64,000 bases of DNA, taken from NCBI GenBank assembly GCA_020137815.1, contig CM035358.1, positions 2,900,292-2,964,291 of the forward strand, read 5' to 3'. Position 1 is the stretch's first letter; every line of letters starts with the position of its first letter. Shown piece after piece: positions 1-14,563 of the stretch. Position numbers and translations under genes: made by a program. The notes beneath the pieces are model-generated. The model made no database searches and was not told the origin of the DNA. It saw nothing but the letters and a program-made list of their open reading frames with translations. This stretch comes from Hormiphora californensis (Eukaryota; Ctenophora; Tentaculata; Cydippida; Pleurobrachiidae).

Positions 1-106
1 TCATCTGCTGTAGCCCGGGGTTGTTCTATAGCCTGCCAATCTTGACTGTCCCGACGGAGATTGAATCTCATTAAAACGCTAATAACAAGGCTTTGTTAAT
101 CAGTCT

Positions 107-245
107 TTGCTTTCTCTCTCACTCTCACTTATCTCTCTCTCGTTCTCTCTCGTTCTTTCTCTCTCTCTCTCTCTCACTCTCTCTCTCTCACTCTCTCTCT
201 CTCTTTCTCTATCTATCTCTCTCTCCCTCTCTCTCTCCCTCTCCA
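107..245. repeat. (CT)n-rich microsatellite
   Basis: Imperfect CT dinucleotide run with occasional ATCT and CACT interruptions. Open reading frames across it are only repeat translations. It lies in what is probably an intron of the gene whose last exons follow at 486. Confidence 0.9.
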
Positions 246-485
246 TTTTACCCTCTCCTATTCGCTTGATTGGGCGCCATGACGAATTGAACAAAACTCA
301 ATCTCTACATGATAATAGCGAGGCATGTGTTTTCACATGCTAGCATGGTGATCTCTCCAATTAGGGAATCACAAAAACAATCAATTAAGGAATCCATGAC
401 ACAAAAACAATCAATTACCTTGTTTTCACGATTTATCACCCAATCAACTACCGCAGCTTGTGACTAATTACTGTTTTCTTTTCAG

Positions 486-928
486 CAGGCAACCAGCTAC
501 GACCACCATCAACACAACAAGCTTCACAAGAGAGCGCCGACAATAAGTTTTGAGAATGAGAATATCGATCCCAACGTATTCCTTGCAACACCACCCACAA
601 CCCCTCCCACCGGTAAGTTGATGTTTCAGTAATCATTCCGGTTTCACTTTCATGGAATTGTAAGACTGCCACTATACTGTCGTCTATCGTACTGTCTGTC
701 TATAATCGTAGAGATCTCTCAACCCCCAACTAACCAACCCTCTGTTTTGCAGGTGGTGACCAAAGTTCAGCTCCCGTATTCTTTAACCTCTCCACCGCTA
801 CCGCATTCTCTAAGGAGCAGTCCACAGAACCAGCCGAGCAGCAGGGATCAGTGATAACATACGACAGTAAGGGCACCGACCCTCCCTCACCCAACCAAGA
901 AGGAGGAGTCTACACTTACCAGCAATGA
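486..928 (+). CDS. 3' end of an unrecognised multi-exon gene (last two exons)
   Basis: Two exons can be joined in frame: 486-612 and 753-928. The first has a TTTTCAG acceptor and a GTAAGT donor; the second has a TTTGCAG acceptor and ends in TGA at 926-928. The junction is phase 1 and restores an open frame of about 100 codons. The encoded tail is polar and low in hydrophobics, rich in Pro, Ser, Thr and Gln, with a His/Gln-rich start (SYDHHQHNK), a TPPTTPPT stretch and the C-terminus GGVYTYQQ. No domain is recognisable; such tails are common in transcription factors, and a forkhead gene lies just downstream, but that link is only a guess. Exons further 5' are outside the window. Confidence 0.6.
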
Positions 929-2469
929 AGTCCTCCATGCAGGAGCTTTGACCCCGTCAGAAGAAAGAAGGACTGACTATAGTTGATCAGATTTAGTAGA
1001 CGGCTGCAAAGATGCTGAATGCAAGAGAGAGTTTAAGATCGTAAAAGAGAGACCGCGTCAGAGAGATAGATGATCAACACGTGATATAAAAGGACAATTT
1101 GGATACCATGTATCCCCCCAAAACCCCGGCCGCGAACGAGAGTGTTTTTGAGCGAAACAAATTGCAATATTTGTGTGTTGGAATGATATTTTAAGCGAAT
1201 GAAAACACACACTTTTTAATCAAAGATATATTTAGCGAAATGAAAAGCAGAGGAAGCTATTAATTTATGAGATAGAGAGAGAGTGGAGATCGTTTTTATA
1301 TATGGCTCGTTTATCGCCCGGTGCGAAGGCCTTGAAAATTCGTAGCAATTCGGAGGTGATCGATATAGATGACTCGAGAGTTTTAACAGAATTTTATATA
1401 ACGTAACTTTATACACATTTCGTACTTAAGAACTTTATTTATACCGCGAATCTACCAAAATATGGTGATCGCACCTTAAATTCTACGAGTTTTCTAATTC
1501 TCTGATATTCTAGAAAATAATCTCTACTGAATCATATCTCCAATTCACAAGAGTTCCACTCATATACCAGTAAAGACTATTTTCTACTCCGAGTCCGACG
1601 GTACGTTCTACAGTTCGGTATTTGTCACTGTCACTCTTGATCTGCCGACCCCTCACAGTGTGAGCTACACAATTCCGACTGTTCCACAGCTCTGTAGTAT
1701 TTGTCAGTGTCACTCTCATGACAATGACAGCTCTATGAGCTCGGGATTGATAAGTGATCTAGTACCAAAACTTTGGTATTTCCCATCACACAATAAGAAT
1801 TATAGGGGTCGGGGCGACCTGGATCGGATAGAAAATCTAATCACACTGGAGAGGGATCAGAGGGATGAGAGATGAGAGAGAGAAAGAGAGATGAGAGAGT
1901 GAGATGGGGAGAAAGAGAATCGAGTTGCTGGATGAGGCAAGCAATAGCTTGGGGGAATACTACAACTACACAAACGATAATCAGATTATAGGATAGAATT
2001 GCGGCGCCGGCTCCATATCATGACGGCCCAGTTCTTCTCTCCACAAGTCCGACCTCTGAGAAATGTGGGAAAATCTCAACTGATAGGGGGTGGGAGAGAA
2101 AATTAGGGGAAGCTACTACTATACAGAATCTGATCAAATCACAATTCCGGTTGATCGATGTATTTTGTGGGAAGAAAATAGGCGGGGTTTCACGGGCCAT
2201 GGGAATTTTCTGGCGGATTGCGGTATGTGAGGGTATCATTTAAGGAACTTTATTCCAACTTGTAACTATTGCACGTCCAGTTTAGGAATCGACGATTCCG
2301 AATCGAATTAATCGGAATTGGAATGTTTCCAGGAAAGCGTTCCTACATATTTCAATGTTCCATAGTTTATGTGTAAATCACTGGTAGTGAACGCTAAGCC
2401 TAATTAGTTTCAACCATGATCATGGTAGTGACACGTGTAATCACATGGTCCCCAGTGTTTTTGATGTGT
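929..2469. other. Intergenic stretch without a recognisable gene
   Basis: This is the 3' flank of the preceding gene. It is AT-rich with short GA-rich patches near 1860-1920. Short open frames here have no coding character. I see no gene or clear repeat. Confidence 0.6.
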
Positions 2470-2640
2470 GTGATGACGTCTTTACTGACAGCTAATAGCT
2501 GTCAGCTTGTAGTGACGTCATCATGTGTGTTTTTAATGAGTGTTTGACGTTTGTGTCGCAGTGACGTCATAGTTAGGCTATCATGTGTGTTTTTAATGCG
2601 TGTTTGACGTTTGTGTCGCAGTGACGTCATTAAAAACTGA
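2470..2640. repeat. Tandem ~60-bp repeats carrying CRE-like TGACGTCA sites
   Basis: Two near-identical units of about 60 bp (TGTGTGTTTTTAATG then TGTTTGACGTTTGTGTCGCA then GTGACGTCAT) follow a related partial unit. The palindrome TGACGTCA occurs near 2512, 2563 and 2622, with a half variant near 2474. A short inverted repeat (CTGACAGCTAATAGCTGTCAG) precedes them. TGACGTCA is the consensus site of CREB/ATF bZIP factors; whether the cluster is regulatory or only a repeat cannot be told from sequence. Confidence 0.6.
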
Positions 2641-2925
2641 TAGCTAGGCCATCACAGACGATTACCTAAACAAACACACTCCCCCTGGATCACCAGTGCG
2701 TAGCGGACTCTCGGGACTAATGGCTTGTGACAGGTCGAGAGAGAGAGGGATATTATTAGAAGTTCAGTGGGACTGTCGCTAAAGAAGTTAAACAAACAAA
2801 CTCGGGGATAGATTTGGAAACTGTTATAGAACTAGAAACACGACATTAGACTGAGACATGGACAACCGAATATGGGAAACACTGACAGATACTGGTAGAT
2901 GGGAATGCTAATTTGATCAATGCAG

Positions 2926-3845
2926 AGACAGACAGAGACAGACAGAGACAGACAGAGACAGATAGAGACAGACAGATACAGATAGAGACAGACAGAGACA
3001 GATAGCGACAGACAGAGACAGACAGAGACAGACAGAGACAGACAGAAAGACAGTCTGTCTCTGTCTGTCTCTGTCTGTCGCTATCTGTCTCTGTCTGTCT
3101 CTATCTGTCTCTGTCTGTCTATCTCTGTCTGTCTCTGTCTGTCTTCCTATCTCTGTCTGTCTCTTTATGTCTTCCTATCTCTGTCTGTCTCTTTATGTCT
3201 TCCTATCTCTGTCTGTCTCTGTCTTTCTCTGTCTTTCTCTGTCTGTCTCTGTCTCTGTCTCTGTCTCTGTCTCTGTCTCTGTCTTTGTCTATGTCTCTGT
3301 CTCTGTCTCTGTCTTTGTCTCTGCCTCTATCTCTGTCTTTCTCTGGCTTTCTCTGTCTGTCTATGCCTGTCTCTGTCTGTCTCTGTCTGTCTCTGCCTAT
3401 CTCTGTCTGTCTCTGTCTCTATCAGTCTCTGTCTGTCTCTGTTCTCTGTCTCTGTGTGTCTCTGTCTGTCTCAGGTCTCTGTCTCTGTCTCTGTCTCTGT
3501 CTCTGTCTCTGTCTCTGTCTCTGTCTCTGTCTCTGTCTCTGTCTCTGTCTCTGTCTCTGTCTCTGTCTCTGTCTCTGTCTCTGTCTCTGTCTCTGTCTCT
3601 GTCTCTGTCTCTGTCTCTGTCTCTGTCTCTATCTCTGTCTCTGTCTCTGTCTCTGTCTCTATCTCTGTCTCTGTCTCTATCTCTGTCTCTATCTCTGTCT
3701 CTTTCTCTTTCTCTATCTCTGTCTTTCTCTGTCGCTGTCTTTCTCTGTCGCTGTCTTTCTCTGTCTTTCTCTGTCTTTCTCTGTCTGTCTATGTCTGTCT
3801 GTCTCTGTCTGTCTCTGTCTGTCTCTGTCTGTCTCTATGTTTTTA
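2926..3845. repeat. (GACAGA)n / (TCTGTC)n fold-back satellite
   Basis: About 125 bp of GACAGA-type repeats switch at about 3052 into the reverse-complement TCTGTC repeats, which run for another 800 bp, including a nearly pure CTCTGT block from about 3476 to 3690. The head-to-head switch makes the left arm a perfect partner for part of the right arm. Frames through it encode only Ser/Leu/Val/Cys repeats and are not genes. Confidence 0.9.
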
Positions 3846-3899
3846 GGGTCGTGTGATTCGGTTGTGTCTGTTTTTCTAACTCTATAATCTTCTCCCATG

Positions 3900-5514
<1,615 letters not shown>

Positions 5515-5989
5515 CCCCCTCTCGCTCACCCACTTTCTCTCTTTTCCTATCTTTCCATCTCTCTCCCAATACCCCTCATTTCCACATCCTATTTGAGTAA
5601 ATGCTCTTGGTTGTAACACACCTCGTGACCCAATAACCACGTGACATTTTTACACGTACGGGTAAAGGAAAAGAGATCACGTGACAATCTGATCACGTGA
5701 CCCCTCTCTCATCTCACCATACCATCTGTTACGACAATCTGAACGAGATGTAGTATCATGCACCACATCATATGGCCCCCCAATATACTTGATACCTCAG
5801 CTGTTTGTGGAGCAATGCAAATATTGTTCCCCCGGCCTCTCTGAAAAACAAACCATGAGCATAATATTTGTACTGTATTCATTGTTTGTTGTCTTTTGAA
5901 AGAGAGAGAAAGAGAGAGAGGTAGTGAGATATTATTGTTATTGTTTTGATAATGCGTGGCCGTGAAAAAACACAAACCTGCCCCAGGTC

Positions 5990-8900
5990 ATGACGTCAGC
6001 CAGACTTGATGACAACTCCCCCGTTGCAACTCTGGGTCATCTCCATCACCATTTGAAACATGAAATCAAGCCAGAGATAATATCCTCCCCTCCACCCTCG
6101 GAACCAACAACTGTACTGCCCCTGTCACCTAGCCAGGGTGACGGAAGTGGGTCCAGGGTCCTGTCACCGGGTCTTGGTGGTGGACAACCACTTTATCTGA
6201 CTCCTGATTTGTATGGAGCTGCTAGGGATGGATCTTTGGTCCCACCGCCCTACCATCTTAACATGCATCCCAGCAATGTGGTAGGTTGGAACTGGATAGT
6301 TATTGACATCCTCGTTGGACGTTGGGGTCTTTCAACTGTGAACTGCAGATTTGGGTATGGAAAATCCACCCAATATGCCATCATGATCATGTGTGTGTGT
6401 GTGTGTGTTTTCCAGGCCTTATACTTCTGTAGTAGAAGATTTCTTGATACCCCGGGAGTCGTTGCCAAATCAGAGTGATCATTCAGCAAATTGTCCCCAG
6501 TTGCTTTGCAAAGATAGGCCCACGTGATGATTCGCGTTCAAGGAGATTTAGAGAGAGAGGGAGAGAGGGAATGGAGAGAATTAGAGGGAGAGGGAATAGA
6601 GAGAAGGAGAGAGAGAGAGAGAGAGAAGGAGAGAGAGGGAGAAGGAATAGAGGGAGAGGGGAGAGAGAGGGCAAAGAATTAAAGCTATTTTCAAGTGGGG
6701 CATGATACCTGGATAATTCTCCCACGGCCAGTGACGTTGGTTGAACGCTAAGAAACCCCCTTCCCCAAGGGAGAGGGAGAGAGAGTAAAAAATAGAAGCT
6801 CCGGCCATATTGCATTCCAAGTTAATCCCAGCAGGCTCTAGCTTTCAATCTCTCCCGCTTTTCTCTCTCTCTCTCTCTCCTAAGCTATCACTTTTCTTAT
6901 TGGTCCTCAGCCGAGTGCCCGGGGAAGAGAAAACAAGAAAAAATGGAACCTAACTCTGACTAGGCCATAACGCATTTGCAAATCCGTCTAGGACCTGGAA
7001 TTTTAGCTCCAAATATCAGGCCATAGTTTAACAAAGCTAATGGAGTCTCTAAATAAACCCCGACAAGCACTTGGTGCCCACATTGGAGTTTTAGGGAGTT
7101 AGGGATGAGTATTGAGTACTACCCAATGGGTACCCTACTACCAGAATGGCAGGGATGTTTAGTGTAATGCTACTCAGAACTCCCCAAGTTCTCTCTCCAT
7201 ACTCTCCACTCCTTATCCTAACCCTAACCCTCTCTCTTCAGCAAGTGGGATGGTGCCCCACCAACAGAACGTCCCCTACCACAGCCGCCATGCTCCTTCC
7301 TCACCCCAGCGCGGTGGCCAGTGCAGCAGACACCTACATGAGCTACTTCAATCAGATCATACCACCCGTAGCAGGGAGCTATCTGAGCAGCATGGGGGAG
7401 GCAGTGGAGTATCGTGATTTAGGGGTCGAGGGATTCCACCAGTTTGCAGATATGCACCGGTGTGGACCGCCACCTAAAGGTGAGATTCATGGGTGAAATT
7501 TGAAGGGAGGGGGGGGGGTTTAGTTACATGAGGGCATAGGGGGGGGGGGCAGCTGTGCATTAATTTAACGTAACGCACGATGCAAGTTCAGTGTTCAATA
7601 TCTGAATTTATTTTCAAGGAAGTAAGAGTAGGAACCGACCACGAGCCTCCTCTGCTTCCAGCTCCAAGTCACCCTACTCCTACATTGCTCTAATTACCAT
7701 GGCAATCAAAAACTCACCAGAGAAAAAGTAAGTTACAGTTGTTTTCAGAAAAACCTACAAACACATTTGCTCCTTCATAAAGATAAATACGGTTCTTTGC
7801 TCCTTCATAAAACTAACTAATCACTGAGGGTTCTACAACAGGGTATGACTCCCACAACCACTATATAGCATAAATCATGGTACTATCCGATATATATGGC
7901 AAAGAGCAAAATGAAACTACTAGTCATGTTGAGAGAGTGAGGGGGAGGATAAAATAGCTTGATTCATATTTACCTATGGAACTTAATTTTGTTATTCTAA
8001 CTCAATGTAAACATTGGCTTCTTGTCTCTCTCCATATACCCTCCATTCCCTTCATCATCATCTTGCATGTATCCCCCTCCCTCCTCCTACACTTCAACCT
8101 GTTCCCACGACTTGAGCCCTGTGCATGGGGGTAACCAGGGTAACCGATGGGTTTCTACAAGCAGCATCACGTGATCACCTCTCGACCAATAGGAGGGGAG
8201 CATTTTCAATGATGATTGTGTTCGTGCTCCAGTATGAATAAAGCTCTTTAATAAAATTATCCAGCATTGGAGAGTTGAGGTGAATTAGGTGAGGGAGAGG
8301 GAGGGAGAGAGAGAAGGAGAGTGAGAGATGGAGAGTGGGGGAGAGAGGGGAAGATATTAAAAGGAAGAGAGAGCGAGAGGTTAAGAGCGAGAGGGAGTTG
8401 GCAAGCGAAAGTATCAATCAAAAGTGGGAGAGCTGTTGAATACTTGAGTGTTCTTTTTACCAGAAAATTACAGCAAGATCTAATATCGTTACCGTAAATT
8501 TTAGTTTTGGCACAAGCTTTCAAGTAGTTTTCAACTGAACAATTTTACAACAAGTTAACAAGCCACTAAACAGACGGGAGGTCATCACCCGGTGCACACA
8601 CAACACACAGAGCTACTATCATCTGGAAACAAAAACACGATATGTTTTCATGGTCTCCCCTCACGTACAATGTTATCCTTTCATTGTTTTCCTATCCCCC
8701 TAGCAGTGTATTTGTTTGTATCCAACACACACCCACCCACACTGTGATTATTCAATCCATCATCATGTGTGCCTCTCTCATACTGTGTTTATCCAAAGTG
8801 ATGTTTGCCTAAGTCCTGTTTAGTTATCAAAGTGTTCAGATTATCACTGGTTGGTTTTCGTTTGTACCTAGCATTCATTGAATTCACAAATGAGTTGGTA

Positions 8901-9508
8901 TGCTCTATCTCTTATCCGTCGACAGCTGCAGTTGTTCAATTTAGACGTGTGCCTTTAATCATTTATTCTTGACAGTATATTATGTAATCTGGGACCTCTG
9001 TTACACCCCTATCAACAATAGTACCATGAACCTTGGGACCTTGGGATGACTGCTTTGAGCAAGTTTAATCCTTGACCCATTTCAGGCTGACCCTGGCTCA
9101 GATTTATGAGTTCATTATGGAGAAGTTTCCATACTACAAGGACAATAAACAAGGATGGCAGAATAGTATTAGACATAACCTGTCTCTAAATGACTGCTTT
9201 GTAAAGGTAGGAAACATCACCTTTGTTTTTTTCCTCGTCTCGGTTTAGATATCATTGAATTTGAGAAGATCGGGAAAAGATGAAACCATTGTGATTGTCC
9301 ACCAAGAAATGTGTGTATCAGTTTGCTTCTGAAGTACTATAAAAAGTAATATTTGCCATGTTTGTCTACCCAAATAAATTCTACCCAACAAGTGGTGTTG
9401 AATGGTTCATTTTCACCATTACCCTTTATCAGTGGACACATTTGTCAGTGAGTGTATACACCAGGAAGTGTTCTCGAGTTAAACAAACAACATCGGCACA
9501 CTCCCCCA

Positions 9509-9588
<80 letters not shown>

Positions 9589-10763
9589 ACTCACTCTATC
9601 TCTCTCTCTCTCACTCACTCTCACTCTATCTCTCTCAATGTGACAAATCAGCGTGCGTTGTCCATCACGTGGTGCTGTGGTCCTGGTCTTCCTACCTGGA
9701 TGAGAGAGAAATAGAGAGATAGGTAGAGATAGGTAGAGAGAGAGAGAGAGAGAGAGAGAGGACAGATGTTAGGGGTGTGGTAAATTAACTATAATGGTAT
9801 CCTAACCCATTCCAGGTACCACGCGAGCCAGGTAAACCAGGGAAGGGAAACTACTGGGCCCTGGACCCCGCCGCTGAGGACATGTTCGATAACGGGAGTT
9901 ACAGGCGCAGAAGGAAGAGGTTCAAGAGGCCAAACAACCATGGTAGGTTTTAAAATAATGCTTCGTTATTTAAAACAGTACTTCTTCATCTGCCCAGAAT
10001 CTACTGATCATGCCCATCCGAAAGGAGGAAGCTAAATTCCTCAATGAAATTTGATTTGTCTAACTTGCTTTGAGATTCCCCGACAATTCTCAAACAACAT
10101 TCTTTTACTTTTAGGTGAAGCGTTCACAGCCTCAGCTGGCTATCAAGTGGAGCCCTCCCAACTAGACCTGGACAGGGCGGGTGGGTCAGTGGGTCCCATT
10201 ATGACCACCTCCGGCTACCATCATCACCACACTATTGGTCCTGATAACCTCTTCACCAACATAGAGTCCCTTATGAATGAAGTTAACAGCCCCCATAGAC
10301 TGAATATAAATAGTGTCCAGAGTTTGAAAGATATTCATAATTCTGCTGCCACGGCTGGGAGCCTAGAACACGGTCATGGTAGCCCGGTACCACCCGGGGG
10401 TGGCGGGGGTGTTCCATATGGGTACACAGAACACTACATGGGATTTGGGGAAATACCAACCTTTCCATTCGCGACCACAGTAGAGGTAAGTCACTAACTT
10501 TTAAAGTTTATTATCTTGATTTTAACCAACTTTAAAAAGTATCTTGATATTGGTTAGGTTGCGTGTAAAATCTTGGATCCATGTCCCAAATGTATTCCTA
10601 ACCAGCTCTTATTGCCCTGCAGGGTGGAGAGTGGCCCTTTAGGAGGCTAGAAGGACAGCGGTTATTGGCTGCCGGTACCGGTGAACTTCTACCCGAACCT
10701 AATATGTATCACAGTCCCCCAGGGGCCCACCCACAAACTCAATACTTCCCTACTGTGACGTGA
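5990..10763 (+). CDS. Forkhead-box transcription factor, FoxD-like
   Basis: Seven exons join in frame: 5990-6280, 7242-7479, 7619-7727, 9086-9206, 9816-9942, 10115-10485 and 10623-10763, giving 465 aa. All introns are GT-AG. The forkhead domain lies at about residues 193-291: [14 protein letters not shown] opens helix 1, [17 protein letters not shown] is the recognition-helix block, and the second wing ends in a basic RRRRKRFKR. The [13 protein letters not shown] block and the RFKR end resemble FoxD best; FoxE and FoxL1 are the alternatives. Forkhead proteins are nuclear DNA-binding regulators, mostly of development. The flanks are His-, Pro- and Gly-rich. Unusually, two introns cut the domain, after PEKK and after CFVK. 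The ATG at 5990 follows an acceptor-like CCCAG, so a further 5' exon is possible. The start codon itself lies in a TGACGTCA motif. Confidence 0.9.
6545..6690. repeat. (GA)n-rich microsatellite in forkhead intron 1
   Basis: Imperfect GAGA/GGGA purine run within the first intron. No coding potential beyond repeat translation. Confidence 0.85.
9512..9640. repeat. (CT)n microsatellite in forkhead intron 4
   Basis: About 70 bp of pure CT followed by CACT/ATCT variants, between the two exons that encode the C-terminal half of the forkhead domain. The pyrimidine-rich strand is the transcript strand. Confidence 0.9.
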
Positions 10764-11359
10764 AGTCTGGAAAATTAAAATTCAAGTTTTTAGATAACTT
10801 TCAATTTGATGGTGTCAGTTTTACCATAATGGCCATGTATTATTTACTCAATTATTATTGTATCGTGTTTGTGTTGGATTAAATTTTGAGTTTTTTGACC
10901 GTTTGGTTTAACTTGTGTGTGTCAGTGTGTGATTTATCAATGTTCTAACATTCTATTTAAGTTCAACTAAACAACAATTCAGTTATTTGATTGCTCCATG
11001 GTGTAATTTTCAACCTCCCAGATTTTCCATGAAACTGTTCCGGGAAGAAACCTGAGGTTTCAGGACTAAAGGGCCGTAACTGTAAACTGGGGTTCAACCC
11101 CACTCGGTCACTGTTTGTCTGCCTGTCTGTATCAAAACACAATCTGTCTGTCTTTCTGTCTCCCAGTCCGTCTGTAAAAGTATCTCTGTCTGTTCGTCAG
11201 TCTGTCCCTTCGTCTGTCCTCTAACTCCCTTCCTAGATCTATCCAATCCCTCTGCAGTAGCTGCCTTGAGGAGTATTGAGGTGCCTGTCATGTGCTCTAT
11301 AATTGTGCTAGAGTTCCGGCTCCCCCTGAGTGCAGCTCTACACTCTAATTGTACACAGT
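10764..11359. other. Forkhead 3' flank and upstream region of the CCP gene
   Basis: The region starts AT-rich (probable 3' UTR) and then has a short TCTGTCTG-rich patch at about 11110-11210. No further exon was found. Confidence 0.5.
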
Positions 11360-12854
11360 ATGATGTGTTTTGTATCTGCCCTGATCCTAGTTCTCCAAAT
11401 ATTGATCCAGTGTGTCCTTGCCACATGCCCAATTGAGAAGAAAGAAGTACCAGAAACCAATGCCGAGTTTATTGGTACCACCTGGGCAGATAGTAATAAT
11501 CTAGCACTTGCCGTGAGTAGATACCATATTGTGATTCACTTGTTCATGTTGACTGTGTTCCCCGTCTATGAATCCACTTGAAAGTCAAACATTGAGAGAG
11601 TTTTGGATTCCCAAAACTAAAATTCCCTCCCCTTCCCTCGCAGGACGACACACAGTTCGTACTAAAGTGTGCCCAGGCAAATCACGTGTTTGTTAATAGT
11701 GTTCGGGCTGTTGACAATGTTAACATCACCTCTCTAGACAGCTCAGGACAAGTAACAGGTATGTGCTTTGTTCTATTCCTGCGACCCACTCAGTTCTTGT
11801 TATTTTCTAACCCTCCCTTTACATTTGTAAAGGTAGGTGTGGGGCGCCCGAAACAAAGTCTAGCCAGGCAACTCAGTTCCAGATCTCCGTCTTCATCAAC
11901 CCCATGTCCCACTGCCTCAAAATCTCCCATATCTCTTCATGTCTCTCCCTCTCTCTCCTTGTTTATCTCCATCTCTCCCTCCTTGTTTTTCTCTCTCCTT
12001 ATCTCTCTCCCTCCCTCCCACAGGAACGTGTACGGTGAACAACATGATACCCAATATCTTTGTAACAGACAGGGTGTACAACAGTTACAATGACAGGACC
12101 AGGAAGTTTTACTGTGCACGTGGGTGCAATCCGTTGAAACCCGCCGGTCAAACTATCTCCTACCCATCAACTCTTTTAGGTAGAAATATCCTTCTTTTAG
12201 TTTCATTTTCAAGTCGTCATTGAGCACCCCCTCTGAACGTGTTTTATTCAGGAAACGAAGCGAACTCCCCTCCCATCCGAGTGAGCGATGAGATAGTGAC
12301 GGTGAAATGTGCTGAAAAGTACGCACAGGCTGTGGGGGATTCAGGTGCAACGGAGACACAATGTACCAAGAACGGGTGGTCCAAGACTAGTAGCCAGTTG
12401 GTGAAGTGTGTCAATGGCTGCCCTGATGTGAGGAAGATTGACAATGGGAAAACTAGGGCCACCCTGACTGGGAGTGAGGGGGAACCTCCCTTTATAATTG
12501 GGGATATCATCCCTTTCGAATGTGAAGAAGGGTAAGTTGCAACTTCAAAAAAAACTAGCTTTCCAATGACACACATTTCCCGATGGGAAATCACCATAGT
12601 TTTACGCTTAACCACCCACCACCCACACTCCACAGCCTGTAACGTTACCTATGTCTCCCACTAGGTACGTTCTGGTAGGGTACAGAACCCTGACTTGCAC
12701 GAGTGATTACAAGTGGAGCGACAACATTCCTGAGTGTGTCCAAGTCGCCCTGGCAGAGGAAGCAGGCAGCGCTACCAGCAGTTCTATAGTTCCAACCTCC
12801 CTGATACTGCCCATTGTGCTTCTTGTGTGGACAATTGTGTGTACTGTGAAGTGA
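11360..12854 (+). CDS. Small secreted CCP/sushi protein, probably GPI-anchored
   Basis: Five exons join in frame: 11360-11512, 11644-11758, 12024-12179, 12252-12531 and 12665-12854, giving about 297 aa. An in-frame ATG at 11330 would add 10 residues; the second of the paired ATGs (11360) places a hydrophobic signal peptide (CFVSALILVLQILIQCVLA) at the N-terminus. The middle carries several Cys-rich segments. The last is a clear complement control (sushi) module: GCPDVRKIDNG, FECEEGYVLVGYRTLTC, then W-x6-EC, with an intron inside the module after CEEG. A second, more divergent module precedes it. The C-terminus is a Ser-rich spacer followed by a hydrophobic tail (PTSLILPIVLLVWTIVC) ending at once, which fits a GPI signal or a short single-pass anchor. 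CCP modules mediate extracellular protein binding. The partner is unknown. Confidence 0.8.
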
Positions 12855-12945
12855 AGGAGTATAAACACAATATGATGGAATGAGACATTGAACTGGAACA
12901 AAGATTAAATGTGACATAATTGACAATGGTATTCAATTTGGTATT

Positions 12946-14528
12946 ACCTCGACCAAAACGCGGAGTTTTTACGTCAGCCGACCCGAAACCGGATTAAATT
13001 TTGCCACCCGCTGGTCTCAGGGCCTCCAAATATGTCAAAATATGTTTAAATTATCATTTGGGATCATGCAGACCTTTTAATTACATGTAATTACCCTTTA
13101 ATTACATGTAATTACCCTTTAATTACATGTAATTACTTCCAATTACATTCCAATTACTTCAGCACCTCGAGAGCTTTCCAACGCACCCTAGAACATCTTT
13201 CTACTCCTTCTAATTGCCGAGTTCTGTTTACCCCTTATTTTGACTGTTTTTCGCGTCCTACCCCTTATAGGTTTGGGTATGGCCATCGCCACACCCCCTA
13301 TACGTCGCGGGACCTCGAGACCTTTCCAACGAGCCATAGAACACCTCTCTACTACTTCAGGGGGCTTCAAAACTTTCACTCTAAAAATATCTATGGTTTT
13401 ATGGTTTTATGGTTTATGGTTACCTCGACCAAAACGCGGAGTTTTTACGTCAGCCGACCCGAAACCGGATTAAATTTTGCCACCCGCTGGTCTCAGGGCC
13501 TCCAAATGTGTCAAAATATGTCTGAATTGTCATTTGGGGTCATTTAGACCTTTTAATTACATGTAATTACCCTTTAATTACATGGTTTTACCAAAACGCG
13601 GAGTTTTTACGTCAGCCGACCCGAAACCGGATTAAATTTGGCCACCCGCTGGTCTCAGGGCCTCAAAATACGTCAAAATATGTTTAAATTATCATTTGGG
13701 ATCATGCAGACCTTTTAATTACATGTAATGACCCTTAATTACATGTAATGACCCTTAATTACATGTAATTACCCTTTAATTACATGTAATTACTTCCAAT
13801 TACATTCCAATTACTTCAGCACCTCGAGAGCTTTCCAACGCACCCTAGAACATCTTTCTACTCCTTCTAATTGCCGAGTTCTGTTTACCCCTTATTTTGA
13901 CTGTTTTTCGCGTCCTACCCCTTATAGGTTTGGGTATGGCAATCGCCACACCCCCTATACGTCGCGGGATCTCGAGACCTTTCCAACGAGCCATAGAACA
14001 CCTCTCTACGACTTCAGGGGGCTTCAAAACTTTCACTCTAAAAATATCTATGGTTATGGTTTTATGGTTTATGGTTTACCTCGACCAAAACGCGGAGTTT
14101 TTACGTCAGCCGACCCGAAACCGGATTAAATTTTGCCACCCACTGGTCTCAGGGCCTCCAAATATGTCAAAATTTGTCTGAATTGTCATTTGGGGTCATT
14201 TAGACCTTTTAATTACATGTAATTACCCTTTAATTACATGTAATTACATTTTAATTACATGTAATTACTTCCAATTACATTCCAATTACTTTAGGACCTC
14301 GAGAGCTTTCGAACGCACCCTAGAACACCTTTCTACTCCTTATAATTGCCGAGTTCTGTATACCCCTTATTTTGACTGTTTTTCGCGTCCTACCCCTTAT
14401 AGGTTTGGGTATGGTCATCGCCACACCCCCTATACGTCGCGGGACCTCGAGACCTTTCCAACGAGCCATAGAACACCTCTCTACTACTTCAGGGTGCTTC
14501 AAAACTTTCACTCTAAAAATATCTATGG
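12946..14528. repeat. Tandem array of a ~460-bp repeat (three full copies, one partial)
   Basis: The block beginning CGACCAAAACGCGGAGTTTT occurs near 12948, 13424 and 14077, and a variant lacking the CGA near 13587. A second block (CTCGAGAGCTTTCCAACGCA to CTCTAAAAATATCTATGG) occurs near 13167, 13826 and 14297 with few differences. Between them are short arrays of TTTAATTACATGTAATTACC. The copy near 13424 is truncated. Three near-identical 63-codon frames on the minus strand are only echoes of this repeat. High similarity suggests recent amplification. It fills the space between the CCP and lectin genes. Confidence 0.9.
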
Positions 14529-14563
14529 TTATGGTTTTATGGTTTATGGTTTATGGTTTTATG

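Noticed and set aside
3167-3887. Long open frames of Ser/Leu/Val/Cys repeats, up to 230 codons
   Set aside because: They are open in several frames because the DNA is a hexanucleotide repeat without stops. No splice or coding signature.
13188-14511. Three near-identical 63-codon minus-strand frames
   Set aside because: They recur only because the 460-bp repeat recurs, and differ by random changes. No start context or domain.
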